Positions 7,510 through 16,798 of a DNA stretch of 64,000 bases are shown piece after piece. Source of the DNA: Thermoanaerobaculum sp964488355 (GTDB lineage: Bacteria; Acidobacteriota; Thermoanaerobaculia; Thermoanaerobaculales; Thermoanaerobaculaceae). The translations under genes were made by a program, and so were the position numbers. Below the pieces are notes generated by a model. That model was not told the DNA's origin and made no database searches. It worked only from the letters and a program-made list of their open reading frames with translations. Position 1 is the stretch's first letter. Every line of letters begins with the position of its first letter. Where the stretch lies: assembly GCA_964488355.1 (NCBI GenBank), contig CAZAUJ010000002.1, positions 62,001-126,000 of the forward strand, written 5' to 3'.

Positions 7510-8628
7510 ATGGACGTGACCCTCAACCGCACCCACCTCACTCAAGAGCTTCAGCTCTTACAGGGTGTTCTGGACCGCCGCGCCACCATTCCCATCCTTA
7601 CCCATCTGCTGCTCACCGCCAGCGCTGATCGTCTGGAGCTGGTCGCCACCGACCTGGACCTGACGATCTTCACGTACGCACCTGCCAGCGTGCGTCGCGA
7701 GGGTAAGGTGACGGTGCACGGTCGCGTGTTTGTGGACCTGCTTCGCCAGCTGCCCACTGACTCCCTCACCCTTACCTTGCAGGAGACACGCCTTTGCTTG
7801 CAGGCCGGCAGCTTTCGCTCCGAGTTGGCGGTTCTCGACCCCTCTCAGTACCCCACCCTGCCGGAGGTACCCCGTGGGCAGGGTTTTGCCGTGCGTCTGG
7901 GCTTGCTTCACACCCTTATCGATCGCTCGGCCTTTGCCGTTTCTGCGGAAGAGGGCCACTTCCAGTACAACGCTGCGCTCCTCAACCTCGCCCCTGACGC
8001 CGCCGAGATGGTCGGCACCGATGGCCACCGTCTCGCCTTCGTCCGCATGAACCATCAGGGGGGCGAACCGCCCTTCACCAGGCAGCTTTTGCCACGCAAA
8101 CTCTTGCAGCAGCTTCGCCGCCTGGAGGACGGTGAGGCCACGCCCGTGTACCTGGCACAGGGAGAGCGCCACCTATCCTTCCGCTTGGGCGAGCGCGTGC
8201 TCCTTTCGCGTCTGCTGGAGGCGCGTTTTCCACAGTACGAGAAGGTGCTCATTCGCACACACCCCTTTCGCGCTCGTCTTTCCCGCCCGGAGCTGGTGGC
8301 TGCCATTCGCCGCGTGGCTCTCCTCACCTCCGATCGAAACCACGGGGTCTTTCTCGAGTTTTCTGCCGACATCCTTACCATCTCCTCCGCTGGTTTCGAG
8401 TTGGGCCAAGCAGCCGAGGAGTTGGCCTGCGAGTACAGCGGTGATCCCCTAAAAGTGTTCGTCAACGCCGCGTACCTGCTGGACTTCCTCACCTCCTGTC
8501 CCGAACACCTGGTGGACGTACAGCTTGCCCGTGCCGATGCGCCGTTGGTGCTCCAGCCCGTGGCGGAGGAGGGGAGCCCTGCGGAGTGCCTCTACGTCCT
8601 CATGCCCATTAAGTTTGCTGGCGCTTGA
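7510..8628 (+). CDS. dnaN: DNA polymerase III subunit beta (sliding clamp)
   Basis: A 372-residue clamp protein with the three repeated clamp domains, for example RRATIPILTHLLL in domain 1 and HYFQYN-like HFQYNAALLNL and TDGHRLAFV in domain 2, ending in the typical LYVLMPIKF. It encircles DNA and tethers the replicative polymerase. The ATG at 7510 follows GGAGGGCAACTC; the upstream in-frame extension to 7420 lies in the spacer and is not conserved in type. recF starts within its last codons. Confidence 0.96.
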   Translation: MDVTLNRTHLTQELQLLQGVLDRRATIPILTHLLLTASADRLELVATDLDLTIFTYAPASVRREGKVTVHGRVFVDLLRQLPTDSLTLTLQETRLCLQAGSFRSELAVLDPSQYPTLPEVPRGQGFAVRLGLLHTLIDRSAFAVSAEEGHFQYNAALLNLAPDAAEMVGTDGHRLAFVRMNHQGGEPPFTRQLLPRKLLQQLRRLEDGEATPVYLAQGERHLSFRLGERVLLSRLLEARFPQYEKVLIRTHPFRARLSRPELVAAIRRVALLTSDRNHGVFLEFSADILTISSAGFELGQAAEELACEYSGDPLKVFVNAAYLLDFLTSCPEHLVDVQLARADAPLVLQPVAEEGSPAECLYVLMPIKFAGA

Positions 8629-9731
8629 GGCTCGCGTTCCTTCGCTGCCGCCAGTTCCGCAACCTGGAAGCCCTCGATTGGAATGTACCGCCAGGTGTTA
8701 TTCTGGTCACGGGTGCCAACGGCTCTGGCAAGAGCAGTCTCTTGGAAGCGGTGGCCGTGCTTGGCAACCTCAGCTCCTTTCGTCCCAGCCAACCGCACCA
8801 TTGGCTCCGCCATGGCCAGGGCGGCTTTTACCTGCGCGGCGAGCTGACCGGACCCTTGGGGAAGGTCGTGCTGGAGCAGGAAGGCAAGCTGGCAAACACC
8901 TTTCTTCGCCAACTGCGCCGCAACGGCCAACGAGTCGCTACCGCCGAGTACCTGCGCCTTTTCCCCGTGGCCACCTTCTGCGCCAGCGACCACCAGCTGG
9001 TGCTCGGCGGCCCGGAGCTTCGCCGCAGGTTTTTGGACCGCCTGGCCTTTCTCCTGCAGCCATCCATCCTGGAAACGCTGCTTCGCTACCGCCGGGCCTT
9101 GCGCCAGCGGAACCGCCTCCTCCAGCTGGGGCAGGAAGGTCCCGCGCTGGAATCTTTCGAGCGCGAGCTGGCGCACACGGGCGCTACCATCGTTGCCAGC
9201 CGCCTATCCGCCCTGGAAAGCCTGCGTCGTGCCCTTGAGGAGGAGCTGGCCTCCCTTTGTTGGCTTCTCCCCAAGCCCTTTTTGCGCTATCATGCGCCTG
9301 ACGGCTTGGCTCTCTCGCCGGCCAGCGAGTCGCAGTTGCTCGCCCTCCTGCGACGCTGGCGGCCGCAGGAGACAAGGCGCGGCCATACGCTGGTGGGGCC
9401 GCACCGCCACGAGCTCTGCTTGAGCGTGCACGGCAGGCCAGCTCGGGAGCAGCTCTCTGCTGGCCAGAGCAAGGTTTTGGCCACAGCGCTGCGTCTCGCC
9501 GCGCTGGTCGCCAGCCGCGAGAAGCTAGCGAGCCCACCAGTGGTGGTCTTTGACGATGTGGATGCGGAGCTGGATAGTGAGAACCTTGCCAAGTTGCTGC
9601 AACGCCTCGTGCAGGTGAGCCAGCAGGTGTTTCTCGCCAGCGCTCACCCGCAAGTAGTGTTGCCGCACCTCGCTCAGGCCACGGTGGTCCGGATGGCCCG
9701 TGGCGCCCTTAGCCATGAGGGGAAGGAGTAA
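8625..9731 (+). CDS. recF: DNA replication and repair protein RecF
   Basis: A 368-residue ABC-type ATPase with Walker A GANGSGKSSLLEA near residue 31, a signature region LSAGQSK and Walker B VVFDDVDAELD. RecF with RecO and RecR loads RecA at gapped DNA. It starts with TTG at 8625, sharing bases with the dnaN stop (TTGA), which implies translational coupling; the residues after this codon (RLAFLRCRQFRNL) match the conserved RecF N-terminus. Confidence 0.93.
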   Translation: MRLAFLRCRQFRNLEALDWNVPPGVILVTGANGSGKSSLLEAVAVLGNLSSFRPSQPHHWLRHGQGGFYLRGELTGPLGKVVLEQEGKLANTFLRQLRRNGQRVATAEYLRLFPVATFCASDHQLVLGGPELRRRFLDRLAFLLQPSILETLLRYRRALRQRNRLLQLGQEGPALESFERELAHTGATIVASRLSALESLRRALEEELASLCWLLPKPFLRYHAPDGLALSPASESQLLALLRRWRPQETRRGHTLVGPHRHELCLSVHGRPAREQLSAGQSKVLATALRLAALVASREKLASPPVVVFDDVDAELDSENLAKLLQRLVQVSQQVFLASAHPQVVLPHLAQATVVRMARGALSHEGKE

Positions 9732-9734
9732 GCA

Positions 9735-12131
9735 GTGACCCAGCAGGCGTACACAGCGGACAGCATCAAGGTCCTGCGCGGCCCGGAGGCGGTGCGCAAG
9801 CGCCCGGGCATGTACATTGGCGACACGGACGACCTGTCCGGCCTCCACCACATGGTTTGGGAGGTGGTGGACAACGCGGTAGACGAGGCCCAAGCCGGCT
9901 TCGCCACGCGCATTTCCGTGTGCGTGCACACCGATAACTCCGTCACGGTGAAAGACAACGGCCGCGGCATTCCCGTGGACATCCACAAGGAAACCGGCCG
10001 GCCCGCCGCTGAGGTGATCATGTGCGAGCTTCACTCAGGCGGCAAGTTCGACAACAAGTCCTACAAGGTTTCCGGCGGCCTTCACGGCGTTGGCGTTTCG
10101 GTGGTGAACTTTCTTTCTGAGTGGCTACGGCTGGAGATTCGCCGCGACGGCGCGGTTTGGGAGCAGGAGTACAAGCGTGGTGTGCCGGCCACGCCATTAC
10201 AAAAAGTCGGAAAGGCCAAAAACACCGGCACCACCATCACCTTTAGGCCGGACCCGGAGATCTTCAGCGTTACCGAGTTCCATGCCGATCTCTTGGTGCA
10301 GCGTTTGCGGGAGCTGGCCTTTCTCAATCCTGGCCTGGAAATCGAGTTCGTGGACGAACGAACCGGGGCCACGCAGTGCTTCCAGTTCAAGGGGGGCTTG
10401 TCGGCCTTTGTGGAGTTTCTCAACCGCGCCAAGAACGTCTTGCACCCCAAGCCCATTTTTCTCGCTGAGACCAACGACCAAGGGGAGGAGGTGGCCATTG
10501 CCCTGCAGTGGCATGATGGCTACACGGAAAACGTTCTTGCCTTTACCAACACGGTCTTCAACAGTGACGGGGGAGCCCACCTCTCCGGTTTTCGCGCTGC
10601 CCTTACCCGCACTATCAACGCCTACGCCCAAGCCAACAACTTGTTGAAGGGCTTGCCGGAAAGCCTCAGCGGCGACGATGTGCGCGAGGGCCTCACGGCC
10701 GTCCTTTCCGTAAAGATCCAGGACCCCAAGTTCTCATCGCAGACCAAAGACAAGCTGGTTTCCTCCCATGTGAAGGGCTGGGTGGAGTCGGTGGTGAACG
10801 CTCGCCTGGCCGAGTACTTCGAGGAAAACCCCTCTGTCGCTCGTCGCATCGTGGCCAAATGCGTGGATGCGGCCCGGGCAAGGGAAGCGGCGCGCAAGGC
10901 CCGGGAGCTCACCCGACGCAAGAGCGCCTTGGAGAGCACCTCCTTGCCGGGCAAGCTGGCCGATTGCCAGGAGCGGGACCCGGCGCTGGCCGAGCTGTTC
11001 TTGGTGGAGGGCGATTCCGCTGGTGGGTCGGCCAAGCAGGGGCGCGACCGGCGCTTCCAAGCCATCCTTCCCTTGCGGGGCAAGATCCTCAACGTGGAAA
11101 AGGCGCGCTTCGACAAGATGCTGGCCAACGAGGAGATCCGCACGATCATTCAGTGCCTGGGTACCGGTATCGGCAAGGACGAGTTTGATCTTTCCCGCCT
11201 GCGCTACCACAAGATCATCATCATGACCGATGCGGACGTGGACGGGGCCCACATCCGCACCCTCCTGCTGACCTTTTTCTTCCGGCACTTTCGCCCCCTC
11301 ATAGAGCGCGGCTTCCTCTACATTGCCCAGCCGCCGCTGTACAAGGTGGTGGTGAAAAAGGAAGAGCGCTATTTGAAAGACGAGGCTGAGCTTTCTGCTT
11401 TCCTTTTGGAGCGGCTATCATCCGCTGCCCGTCTCACGCTCACCAGCACCGCCCAGGTGGTGGAGGGCAAGGCACTGAAGGAGACCGTCCGCAAGCTGGA
11501 AACCTATCTGGGGCATTTGCGGCGGCTGGAGGCGCGCGGCTACCCACGGGAGCTGGTAAGCGTGTTGCTGCGCCAAGGAATTCGCCATCGCCAGGATCTC
11601 AACCAGGAAGGCATCCTTTCACGCCTTCAGGAGGAGCTGGCTTCCCTCGGCTATGAGGAGGTGGAGGTGGTGGAGGACGAGGAGCACCAGCTGCCCACGC
11701 TGCGTGTGCGGGTGAAGGTGAACGGACTGGAGCGCTGGGCCGAGCTGGGCTATCCCCTGCTCCGTAGCTACGAGTACGGCCAGCTGGCGGCCGCTGCCCC
11801 CGAGCTGGCCGCCTTCCATTGCCCCCCCTTCCACCTGGAGCTGGACGGCCGCAAAGAAACGCTGGACTCGCCGGACGCGCTGGTGGAGCGGGTTTACCAG
11901 CAGGCGCGTGCCGGTGTGAGCATTCAGCGCTACAAGGGCTTGGGAGAAATGAATCCCGAGCAGCTTTGGGCTACCACCATGAACCCGGAAACTCGGCGCC
12001 TGCTTCAGGTGCGGGTGGAGGATGCGGCGGAAGCGGAGGAGCTGTTTACCGTCCTCATGGGCGATGCGGTAGAGCCTCGGCGCGAGTTCATCGCTGCCAA
12101 CGCTTTGGAAGTGGCGAACCTGGATGTGTAA
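9735..12131 (+). CDS. gyrB: DNA gyrase subunit B
   Basis: A 798-residue GHKL-ATPase topoisomerase subunit. Visible features are RKRPGMYIGDT near the start, the ATP-binding GLHGVGVSVVN, the TOPRIM motif LFLVEGDSAGGSAKQGRDR and the metal-binding DADVDGAHI, and the C-terminal RYKGLGEMNPEQLW. With GyrA it introduces negative supercoils. It starts with GTG at 9735, 3 bp after recF, with GGAAGGAG upstream. Adjacent gyrA makes gyrase rather than topoisomerase IV the likely identity. Confidence 0.95.
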   Translation: MTQQAYTADSIKVLRGPEAVRKRPGMYIGDTDDLSGLHHMVWEVVDNAVDEAQAGFATRISVCVHTDNSVTVKDNGRGIPVDIHKETGRPAAEVIMCELHSGGKFDNKSYKVSGGLHGVGVSVVNFLSEWLRLEIRRDGAVWEQEYKRGVPATPLQKVGKAKNTGTTITFRPDPEIFSVTEFHADLLVQRLRELAFLNPGLEIEFVDERTGATQCFQFKGGLSAFVEFLNRAKNVLHPKPIFLAETNDQGEEVAIALQWHDGYTENVLAFTNTVFNSDGGAHLSGFRAALTRTINAYAQANNLLKGLPESLSGDDVREGLTAVLSVKIQDPKFSSQTKDKLVSSHVKGWVESVVNARLAEYFEENPSVARRIVAKCVDAARAREAARKARELTRRKSALESTSLPGKLADCQERDPALAELFLVEGDSAGGSAKQGRDRRFQAILPLRGKILNVEKARFDKMLANEEIRTIIQCLGTGIGKDEFDLSRLRYHKIIIMTDADVDGAHIRTLLLTFFFRHFRPLIERGFLYIAQPPLYKVVVKKEERYLKDEAELSAFLLERLSSAARLTLTSTAQVVEGKALKETVRKLETYLGHLRRLEARGYPRELVSVLLRQGIRHRQDLNQEGILSRLQEELASLGYEEVEVVEDEEHQLPTLRVRVKVNGLERWAELGYPLLRSYEYGQLAAAAPELAAFHCPPFHLELDGRKETLDSPDALVERVYQQARAGVSIQRYKGLGEMNPEQLWATTMNPETRRLLQVRVEDAAEAEELFTVLMGDAVEPRREFIAANALEVANLDV

Positions 12132-12146
12132 GGCTGGAGAGGACGC

Positions 12147-14624
12147 ATGAGCGACCCGCTTTTCCCCCGCGAAGAGCGCGTTCCGGTGGCCATTGAGCAA
12201 GAGCTGAAGCGCTCGTACCTGGACTACTCCATGAGCGTGATCGTCGGTCGCGCCTTGCCCGACGTGCGCGATGGCCTGAAGCCTGTTCACCGCCGCATTC
12301 TTTTTGGCATGTGGGAGCAGGGCAATACGGCGCAAAAGCCGTACAAGAAATCCGCCCGCATCGTGGGTGACGTCATGGGTAAGTACCATCCCCACGGGGA
12401 CGCGGCCATTTACGACGCGCTTGTGCGCATGGCCCAACCTTTTTCCATGCGCCATGTGTTGGTGGATGGCCAAGGGAACTTCGGCTCGGTGGATGGCGAC
12501 AACCCCGCAGCCATGCGTTACACCGAGGTGCGCCTGGCGCCCTTGGCCGAGGCGATGTTGGGCGAGGACTTGGAAAAGGACACGGTGGATTGGCAGCCCA
12601 ACTACGATGGCTCCCTGCGCGAGCCCACCGTGCTGCCTGCCCGCTTCCCCAACCTGTTGGTCAACGGCTCTTCCGGCATTGCCGTGGGGATGGCCACCAA
12701 TATCCCCCCCCACAACCTTGGGGAAGTTATTGACGCGTGCGTGGCGCTGGCCCGCAACCCGGAAATTTCCCTCGCCGAGCTGATGAAGCTGCTGCCAGGC
12801 CCAGATTTTCCCACCGCCGCCCTCATCCGGGGCAGCGAGGGCATCCGCCGCGCCTACGCCACCGGCCAGGGCTCGGTGCAGGTGCAGGCGCGGGCGGTGG
12901 TGGAGCACCACCCCAAAACGGGTAAGACCGCCATCGTGATCACCGAGTTGCCCTACCAGGTAAACAAGGCCAAGCTGGTGGAGCGCGTTGCTGAGCTGGT
13001 GCAAAGCAAGGAAATTGACGGCATTAGCGACCTGCGCGACGAGTCGGACCGTGACGGCATCCGCGTGGTGGTGGAGCTGAAACGCGACGCCGTGCCGCAG
13101 GTGGTGCTCAACCAGCTGTTCAAGCTCACGCCCATGCAAAGCTCCTTCGGCATCAACCTCCTGGCCATCGTCGGCGGCCAGCCAAAGGTGCTGACCCTCA
13201 AAGAAGCGCTGGAGCACTTTCTTACCTTCCGCAAAGAGGTGGTGGTCGGCCGCACGCGCTTCGATTTGGCCCGTGCCAAGGAGCGGGCACACATCTTGGA
13301 AGGGCTGGTCGTCGCCCTCGACCATCTCGACGCGGTCATTGCCACCATTCGCCAGGCCTCCGATCCTCCCACCGCCAAAGCGCAGCTGTGCCAGCGCTTT
13401 GGTCTTTCCGAGGTGCAAGCTCAGGCAATCCTGGATCTGCGGCTGCAGCGGCTGACGGCGCTCGAGCGGGACAAGATCTTGGCCGAGTACCAGGAGGTCT
13501 TGGCCCTCATCGAGAGGCTCTCAGCCATTTTGGCGTCGGAGCAGCTGGTCTTGGAAATCGTCATTCAGGAACTCTCGGAGATCAAAGAGCGCTTCGCCGA
13601 GCCACGGCGCACGGAGATTCTTCCCGATGCGGCGGAGCTGTCGCTCGAGGACCTGATCGTGGAAGAGGACGTGGTGGTGACGGTAACGCGGGCCGGGTAC
13701 ATCAAGCGCTCGCCCGTGTCCGCTTACCGCGCCCAGCGCCGGGGCGGGCGTGGCCGCCGTGGGGCCCTGGCTAAGGACGAGGACCCGGTGGAGCACCTGT
13801 TTGTCGCTTCCACCCACGATGTGCTGTTTGTGTTCACCTCGCGTGGCAAGGTACACGCCCTCAAGGTCCACGAGCTGCCCGATGCCTCCCCAGCCTCCAG
13901 GGGCAAGGCCATAGTCAACCTTTTGAGCCTGGGAGGGGACGAGCGGGTGGCTGCTCTGGTGGCGGTGAAGTCTTTCGATCCTGGCTTGTATCTCCTTTTC
14001 GCCACCCGTGGTGGCAAGGTGAAGAAGACCGAGCTGGCGGCGTATGCCAACATCAGGGCTGGTGGCATTGCCGCCATAGCCTTGGAGGAGGGAGACGACC
14101 TCCTCGCCGTTCGCCTCACCGACGGCCAAAGCCACGTTTTCCTGGGTACCCATCGGGGTATGGCCATCCGCTTCCACGAAAAAGAGGTGCGTCCCATGGG
14201 CCGGGTGGCCTCCGGGGTGCGAGGCATTAGCCTGCGGGAGGGTGATTTCGTGGAGGAAGCGGCCACCTTCCCCGAGGGCGAGTCGGGCGACATCCTGGTG
14301 GTTTCGGAAAAAGGCTACGGCAAGCGCACCCCGGTTTCGGAATTCCGCCTTCAGGGCCGGGGCGGAAGCGGGGTGGTACTCATGCACTTGACCGAACGCA
14401 CGGGCGCGGTCGCCGGCATGCGCCACGTGCACGAGGACGACGACGTGTTGCTAGTGACCGCCCAGGGCATGCTCATCCGCACCCAAGCGGCTGGCATACG
14501 CCGCACTGGCCGCCATGCTCAGGGGGTGCGCCTGATCAACGTAAATGGGGACGATCGGGTTGTGGCAGTGGCCAAGCTGGCTGAGCGCGGTGAAAACGGA
14601 GGGGACGATGAAGCTGTTCATTGA
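12147..14624 (+). CDS. gyrA: DNA gyrase subunit A
   Basis: An 825-residue protein with the breakage-reunion domain and a six-bladed C-terminal DNA-wrapping domain. The catalytic tyrosine is Tyr125 in AMRYTE, and the GyrA-box QRRGGRG that distinguishes gyrase from topoisomerase IV occurs near residue 530. The quinolone region reads GKYHPHGDAAIYD: Ala86 replaces the serine found at the equivalent E. coli position 83. The gene ends inside the following aldolase gene (17 bp overlap). Confidence 0.95.
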   Translation: MSDPLFPREERVPVAIEQELKRSYLDYSMSVIVGRALPDVRDGLKPVHRRILFGMWEQGNTAQKPYKKSARIVGDVMGKYHPHGDAAIYDALVRMAQPFSMRHVLVDGQGNFGSVDGDNPAAMRYTEVRLAPLAEAMLGEDLEKDTVDWQPNYDGSLREPTVLPARFPNLLVNGSSGIAVGMATNIPPHNLGEVIDACVALARNPEISLAELMKLLPGPDFPTAALIRGSEGIRRAYATGQGSVQVQARAVVEHHPKTGKTAIVITELPYQVNKAKLVERVAELVQSKEIDGISDLRDESDRDGIRVVVELKRDAVPQVVLNQLFKLTPMQSSFGINLLAIVGGQPKVLTLKEALEHFLTFRKEVVVGRTRFDLARAKERAHILEGLVVALDHLDAVIATIRQASDPPTAKAQLCQRFGLSEVQAQAILDLRLQRLTALERDKILAEYQEVLALIERLSAILASEQLVLEIVIQELSEIKERFAEPRRTEILPDAAELSLEDLIVEEDVVVTVTRAGYIKRSPVSAYRAQRRGGRGRRGALAKDEDPVEHLFVASTHDVLFVFTSRGKVHALKVHELPDASPASRGKAIVNLLSLGGDERVAALVAVKSFDPGLYLLFATRGGKVKKTELAAYANIRAGGIAAIALEEGDDLLAVRLTDGQSHVFLGTHRGMAIRFHEKEVRPMGRVASGVRGISLREGDFVEEAATFPEGESGDILVVSEKGYGKRTPVSEFRLQGRGGSGVVLMHLTERTGAVAGMRHVHEDDDVLLVTAQGMLIRTQAAGIRRTGRHAQGVRLINVNGDDRVVAVAKLAERGENGGDDEAVH

Positions 14625-15258
14625 CACGGCCAACGTGCAGGAAATTGCCGAGGCGTTGTCCTGGGGAATTGTGGATGGGGTGACGACCAACCCCAGCCTG
14701 GTGGCCAAGGAGGGTCGCAGCTACCGGGACATTCTGGAAGAAATTTGCCGCCTGACCAAGGGCCCGGTTTCCGCCGAGGTCATTGCCACCGACGCGGCGG
14801 GCATGGAGCGCGAGGGGCGCGAGCTAGCAGGCATCGCGGAAAACATCGTGGTCAAACTTCCACTCACCCCCGACGGCATCAAGGTCTGTGCCCGCTTTGC
14901 CGAAGAGGGCATCGCCACCAACGTGACCCTCTGCTTTTCGCCGGCCCAAGCCCTGCTGGCAGCAAAAGCAGGCGCCACCTACGTGAGCCCCTTTGTTGGT
15001 CGGCTGGACGACGTGGGCCAAGACGGCATGGGCCTGGTGCGGGACATCGTGGACATTTACCAGAACTACGAGTTTCCCACGCAGGTGCTGGTGGCTTCAG
15101 TGCGTCATGTGCAGCACGTGGTGCAGGCGGCCCTGCTGGGGGCTGACGTGGCCACCGTGCCCTTCAAGGTGCTGCGCCAGCTTTACCAGCACCCGCTCAC
15201 GGAGGCGGGTCTTGCCAAGTTCTTGGCCGACTACCATGCCCAGGGCCAGGTGCAGTGA
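14608..15258 (+). CDS. Transaldolase-like fructose-6-phosphate aldolase (TalC/FSA family)
   Basis: A 216-residue short transaldolase-family TIM barrel: MKLFIDTANVQEIAEAL at the N-terminus, DGVTTNPSLVAKEG, the Schiff-base lysine Lys83 in VVKLPLT and SPFVGRLDDVG. Short members either transfer dihydroxyacetone units as transaldolases in the pentose phosphate pathway or cleave fructose 6-phosphate; the sequence alone does not decide between them. The ATG at 14608 has GGAGGGG upstream and lies within the 3' end of gyrA, so it probably depends on gyrA transcription. Confidence 0.88.
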   Translation: MKLFIDTANVQEIAEALSWGIVDGVTTNPSLVAKEGRSYRDILEEICRLTKGPVSAEVIATDAAGMEREGRELAGIAENIVVKLPLTPDGIKVCARFAEEGIATNVTLCFSPAQALLAAKAGATYVSPFVGRLDDVGQDGMGLVRDIVDIYQNYEFPTQVLVASVRHVQHVVQAALLGADVATVPFKVLRQLYQHPLTEAGLAKFLADYHAQGQVQ

Positions 15259-15328
15259 GGGCTTTGACAGCCTGGGAAGCGCAGCTTAAAGTGGCTTTCG
15301 GCGGCCTAGGGGCCGCAGGAGGTGGGTT

Positions 15329-16216
15329 ATGAACTTCGCCTCGCCAGAGTTTAGGGTCAAGGTGGGCTTGGCGGAAATGCTTAAGGGCGGGGTCATCATG
15401 GACGTCACCGACGCCAGCCAGGCGCGCATTGCCGAGGATGCGGGCGCGGTGGCGGTGATGGCCTTGGAACGGGTCCCCGCCGACATCCGCGCCGAGGGCG
15501 GGGTGGCGCGCATGGCCTCCATTGAGAAAATCGAGGAGATCATGCACGCGGTTTCCATCCCGGTGATGGCCAAGTGCCGCATCGGGCATGTGGCCGAGGC
15601 ACGCATCCTCGAGGCCCTCCAGGTGGACTTCATCGACGAGTCGGAGGTGCTCACGCCCGCCGACGAAGAGAACCACATTTGGAAACACGACTTCCGCGTG
15701 CCCTTCGTGTGCGGTTGTCGCAATCTGGGAGAGGCTTTGCGGCGCATTGCCGAAGGCGCGGCCATGATCCGTACCAAGGGGGAGGCGGGCTCGGGCAACA
15801 TCGTGGAGGCGGTGCGCCACCTGCGAGCGGTGCAACGGGAGATCCGCCGGCTTTCCACCTTTTCCCCGGAGGAGTTGGTAGCCGCCGCCAAGGAGCTGCA
15901 GGCCCCCTTGGAGCTGGTCCAATGGGTGGCTCAGCACGGCAAGCTCCCTGTGCCCAATTTTGCTGCCGGGGGCGTGGCTACCCCAGCCGACGCGGCCCTG
16001 TGCATGATGCTGGGGGCCGAGTCGGTGTTCGTGGGTTCGGGCATCTTCAAGTCGGAGGACCCGGCTAAACGCGCTGCTGCCATCGTCAAAGCCGTGGCCT
16101 TCTGGCAAGACCCGCAGGCCCTGCTGGAAGCTTCCCGCCATCTGGGTTCCGGTATGCGCGGCTTGGACCTGGCCCGCCTCACGCCAGAAGAAATGCTCTC
16201 CCGCCGGGGGTGGTAA
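15329..16216 (+). CDS. pdxS: Pyridoxal 5'-phosphate synthase subunit PdxS
   Basis: A 295-residue, highly conserved TIM-barrel protein. It shows MDVTDASQARIAEDAGAVAV near the start, catalytic Lys82 in VMAKCRIGH and the second lysine in IRTKGEAGSGN. PdxS builds PLP from ribose 5-phosphate, glyceraldehyde 3-phosphate and ammonia supplied by PdxT. A strong AGGAGGTG ribosome site precedes the ATG. pdxT follows directly after the stop. A 70-bp spacer separates it from the aldolase gene and shows no obvious promoter. Confidence 0.96.
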   Translation: MNFASPEFRVKVGLAEMLKGGVIMDVTDASQARIAEDAGAVAVMALERVPADIRAEGGVARMASIEKIEEIMHAVSIPVMAKCRIGHVAEARILEALQVDFIDESEVLTPADEENHIWKHDFRVPFVCGCRNLGEALRRIAEGAAMIRTKGEAGSGNIVEAVRHLRAVQREIRRLSTFSPEELVAAAKELQAPLELVQWVAQHGKLPVPNFAAGGVATPADAALCMMLGAESVFVGSGIFKSEDPAKRAAAIVKAVAFWQDPQALLEASRHLGSGMRGLDLARLTPEEMLSRRGW

Positions 16217-16798
16217 GTGGTCGGGGTGCTGGCGCTGCAAGGGGACTTTGCTGCCCACCGTCAGGCCCTGCACCGCCTGGGGGTGCCCACCAAGGAAGTC
16301 CGCCGCCCCGCGGAGCTGGAGGGACTGGGTGGCTTGGTCTTGCCCGGAGGCGAGTCCACCACCCTTTTGAAGCTCTTAAGTGCGGAGGGCTTGCAGGAGG
16401 CAATCAAGTCTTTTGTCCGCTCGGGTGGCGCGGTGCTGGCCACCTGCGCCGGCCTCATCCTGTTGGCTGAAGAGGTCACCAACCCCTCCCAAGCGTCGCT
16501 GGGGCTTTTGCGGGTCAGTGTGCAGCGCAACGCCTACGGTCGCCAATTGGCCTCCACGGTGGCGGAGCTTTCGGTGACTGACCAGCAGGAGCTGCCTACC
16601 CCACGGTTGGAAGGGGTTTTCATTCGTGCCCCGCGGGTGGTGCGCGTGGGTGAGGGGGTAAAGGTGCTGGCGTGCAGGGATCAAGATCCGGTGCTGTTGC
16701 GGCAGGGAAGAATCTTGGCTGCTACCTTTCACCCGGAGCTGTCGACCAGTTCGCCGGTAATAGCGCTGTTCGCCTCGCTGGTGGGAGGTGATGCGTGA
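16217..16798 (+). CDS. pdxT: Pyridoxal 5'-phosphate synthase glutaminase subunit PdxT
   Basis: A 193-residue class I glutamine amidotransferase. It has GVLALQGDFAAH at the start, LPGGEST, the nucleophile Cys77 in ATCAG and the His-Glu pair in TFHPEL near the C-terminus. It channels ammonia from glutamine to PdxS. It begins with GTG immediately after the pdxS stop, and its own stop overlaps the next gene by 4 bp. Confidence 0.95.
   Translation: MVGVLALQGDFAAHRQALHRLGVPTKEVRRPAELEGLGGLVLPGGESTTLLKLLSAEGLQEAIKSFVRSGGAVLATCAGLILLAEEVTNPSQASLGLLRVSVQRNAYGRQLASTVAELSVTDQQELPTPRLEGVFIRAPRVVRVGEGVKVLACRDQDPVLLRQGRILAATFHPELSTSSPVIALFASLVGGDA

Noticed and set aside
11619..13418. A 599-codon minus-strand frame opposite gyrB and gyrA
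   Set aside because: The protein is His/Gly/Gln-rich with no recognisable domain, and both sense genes are conserved throughout.
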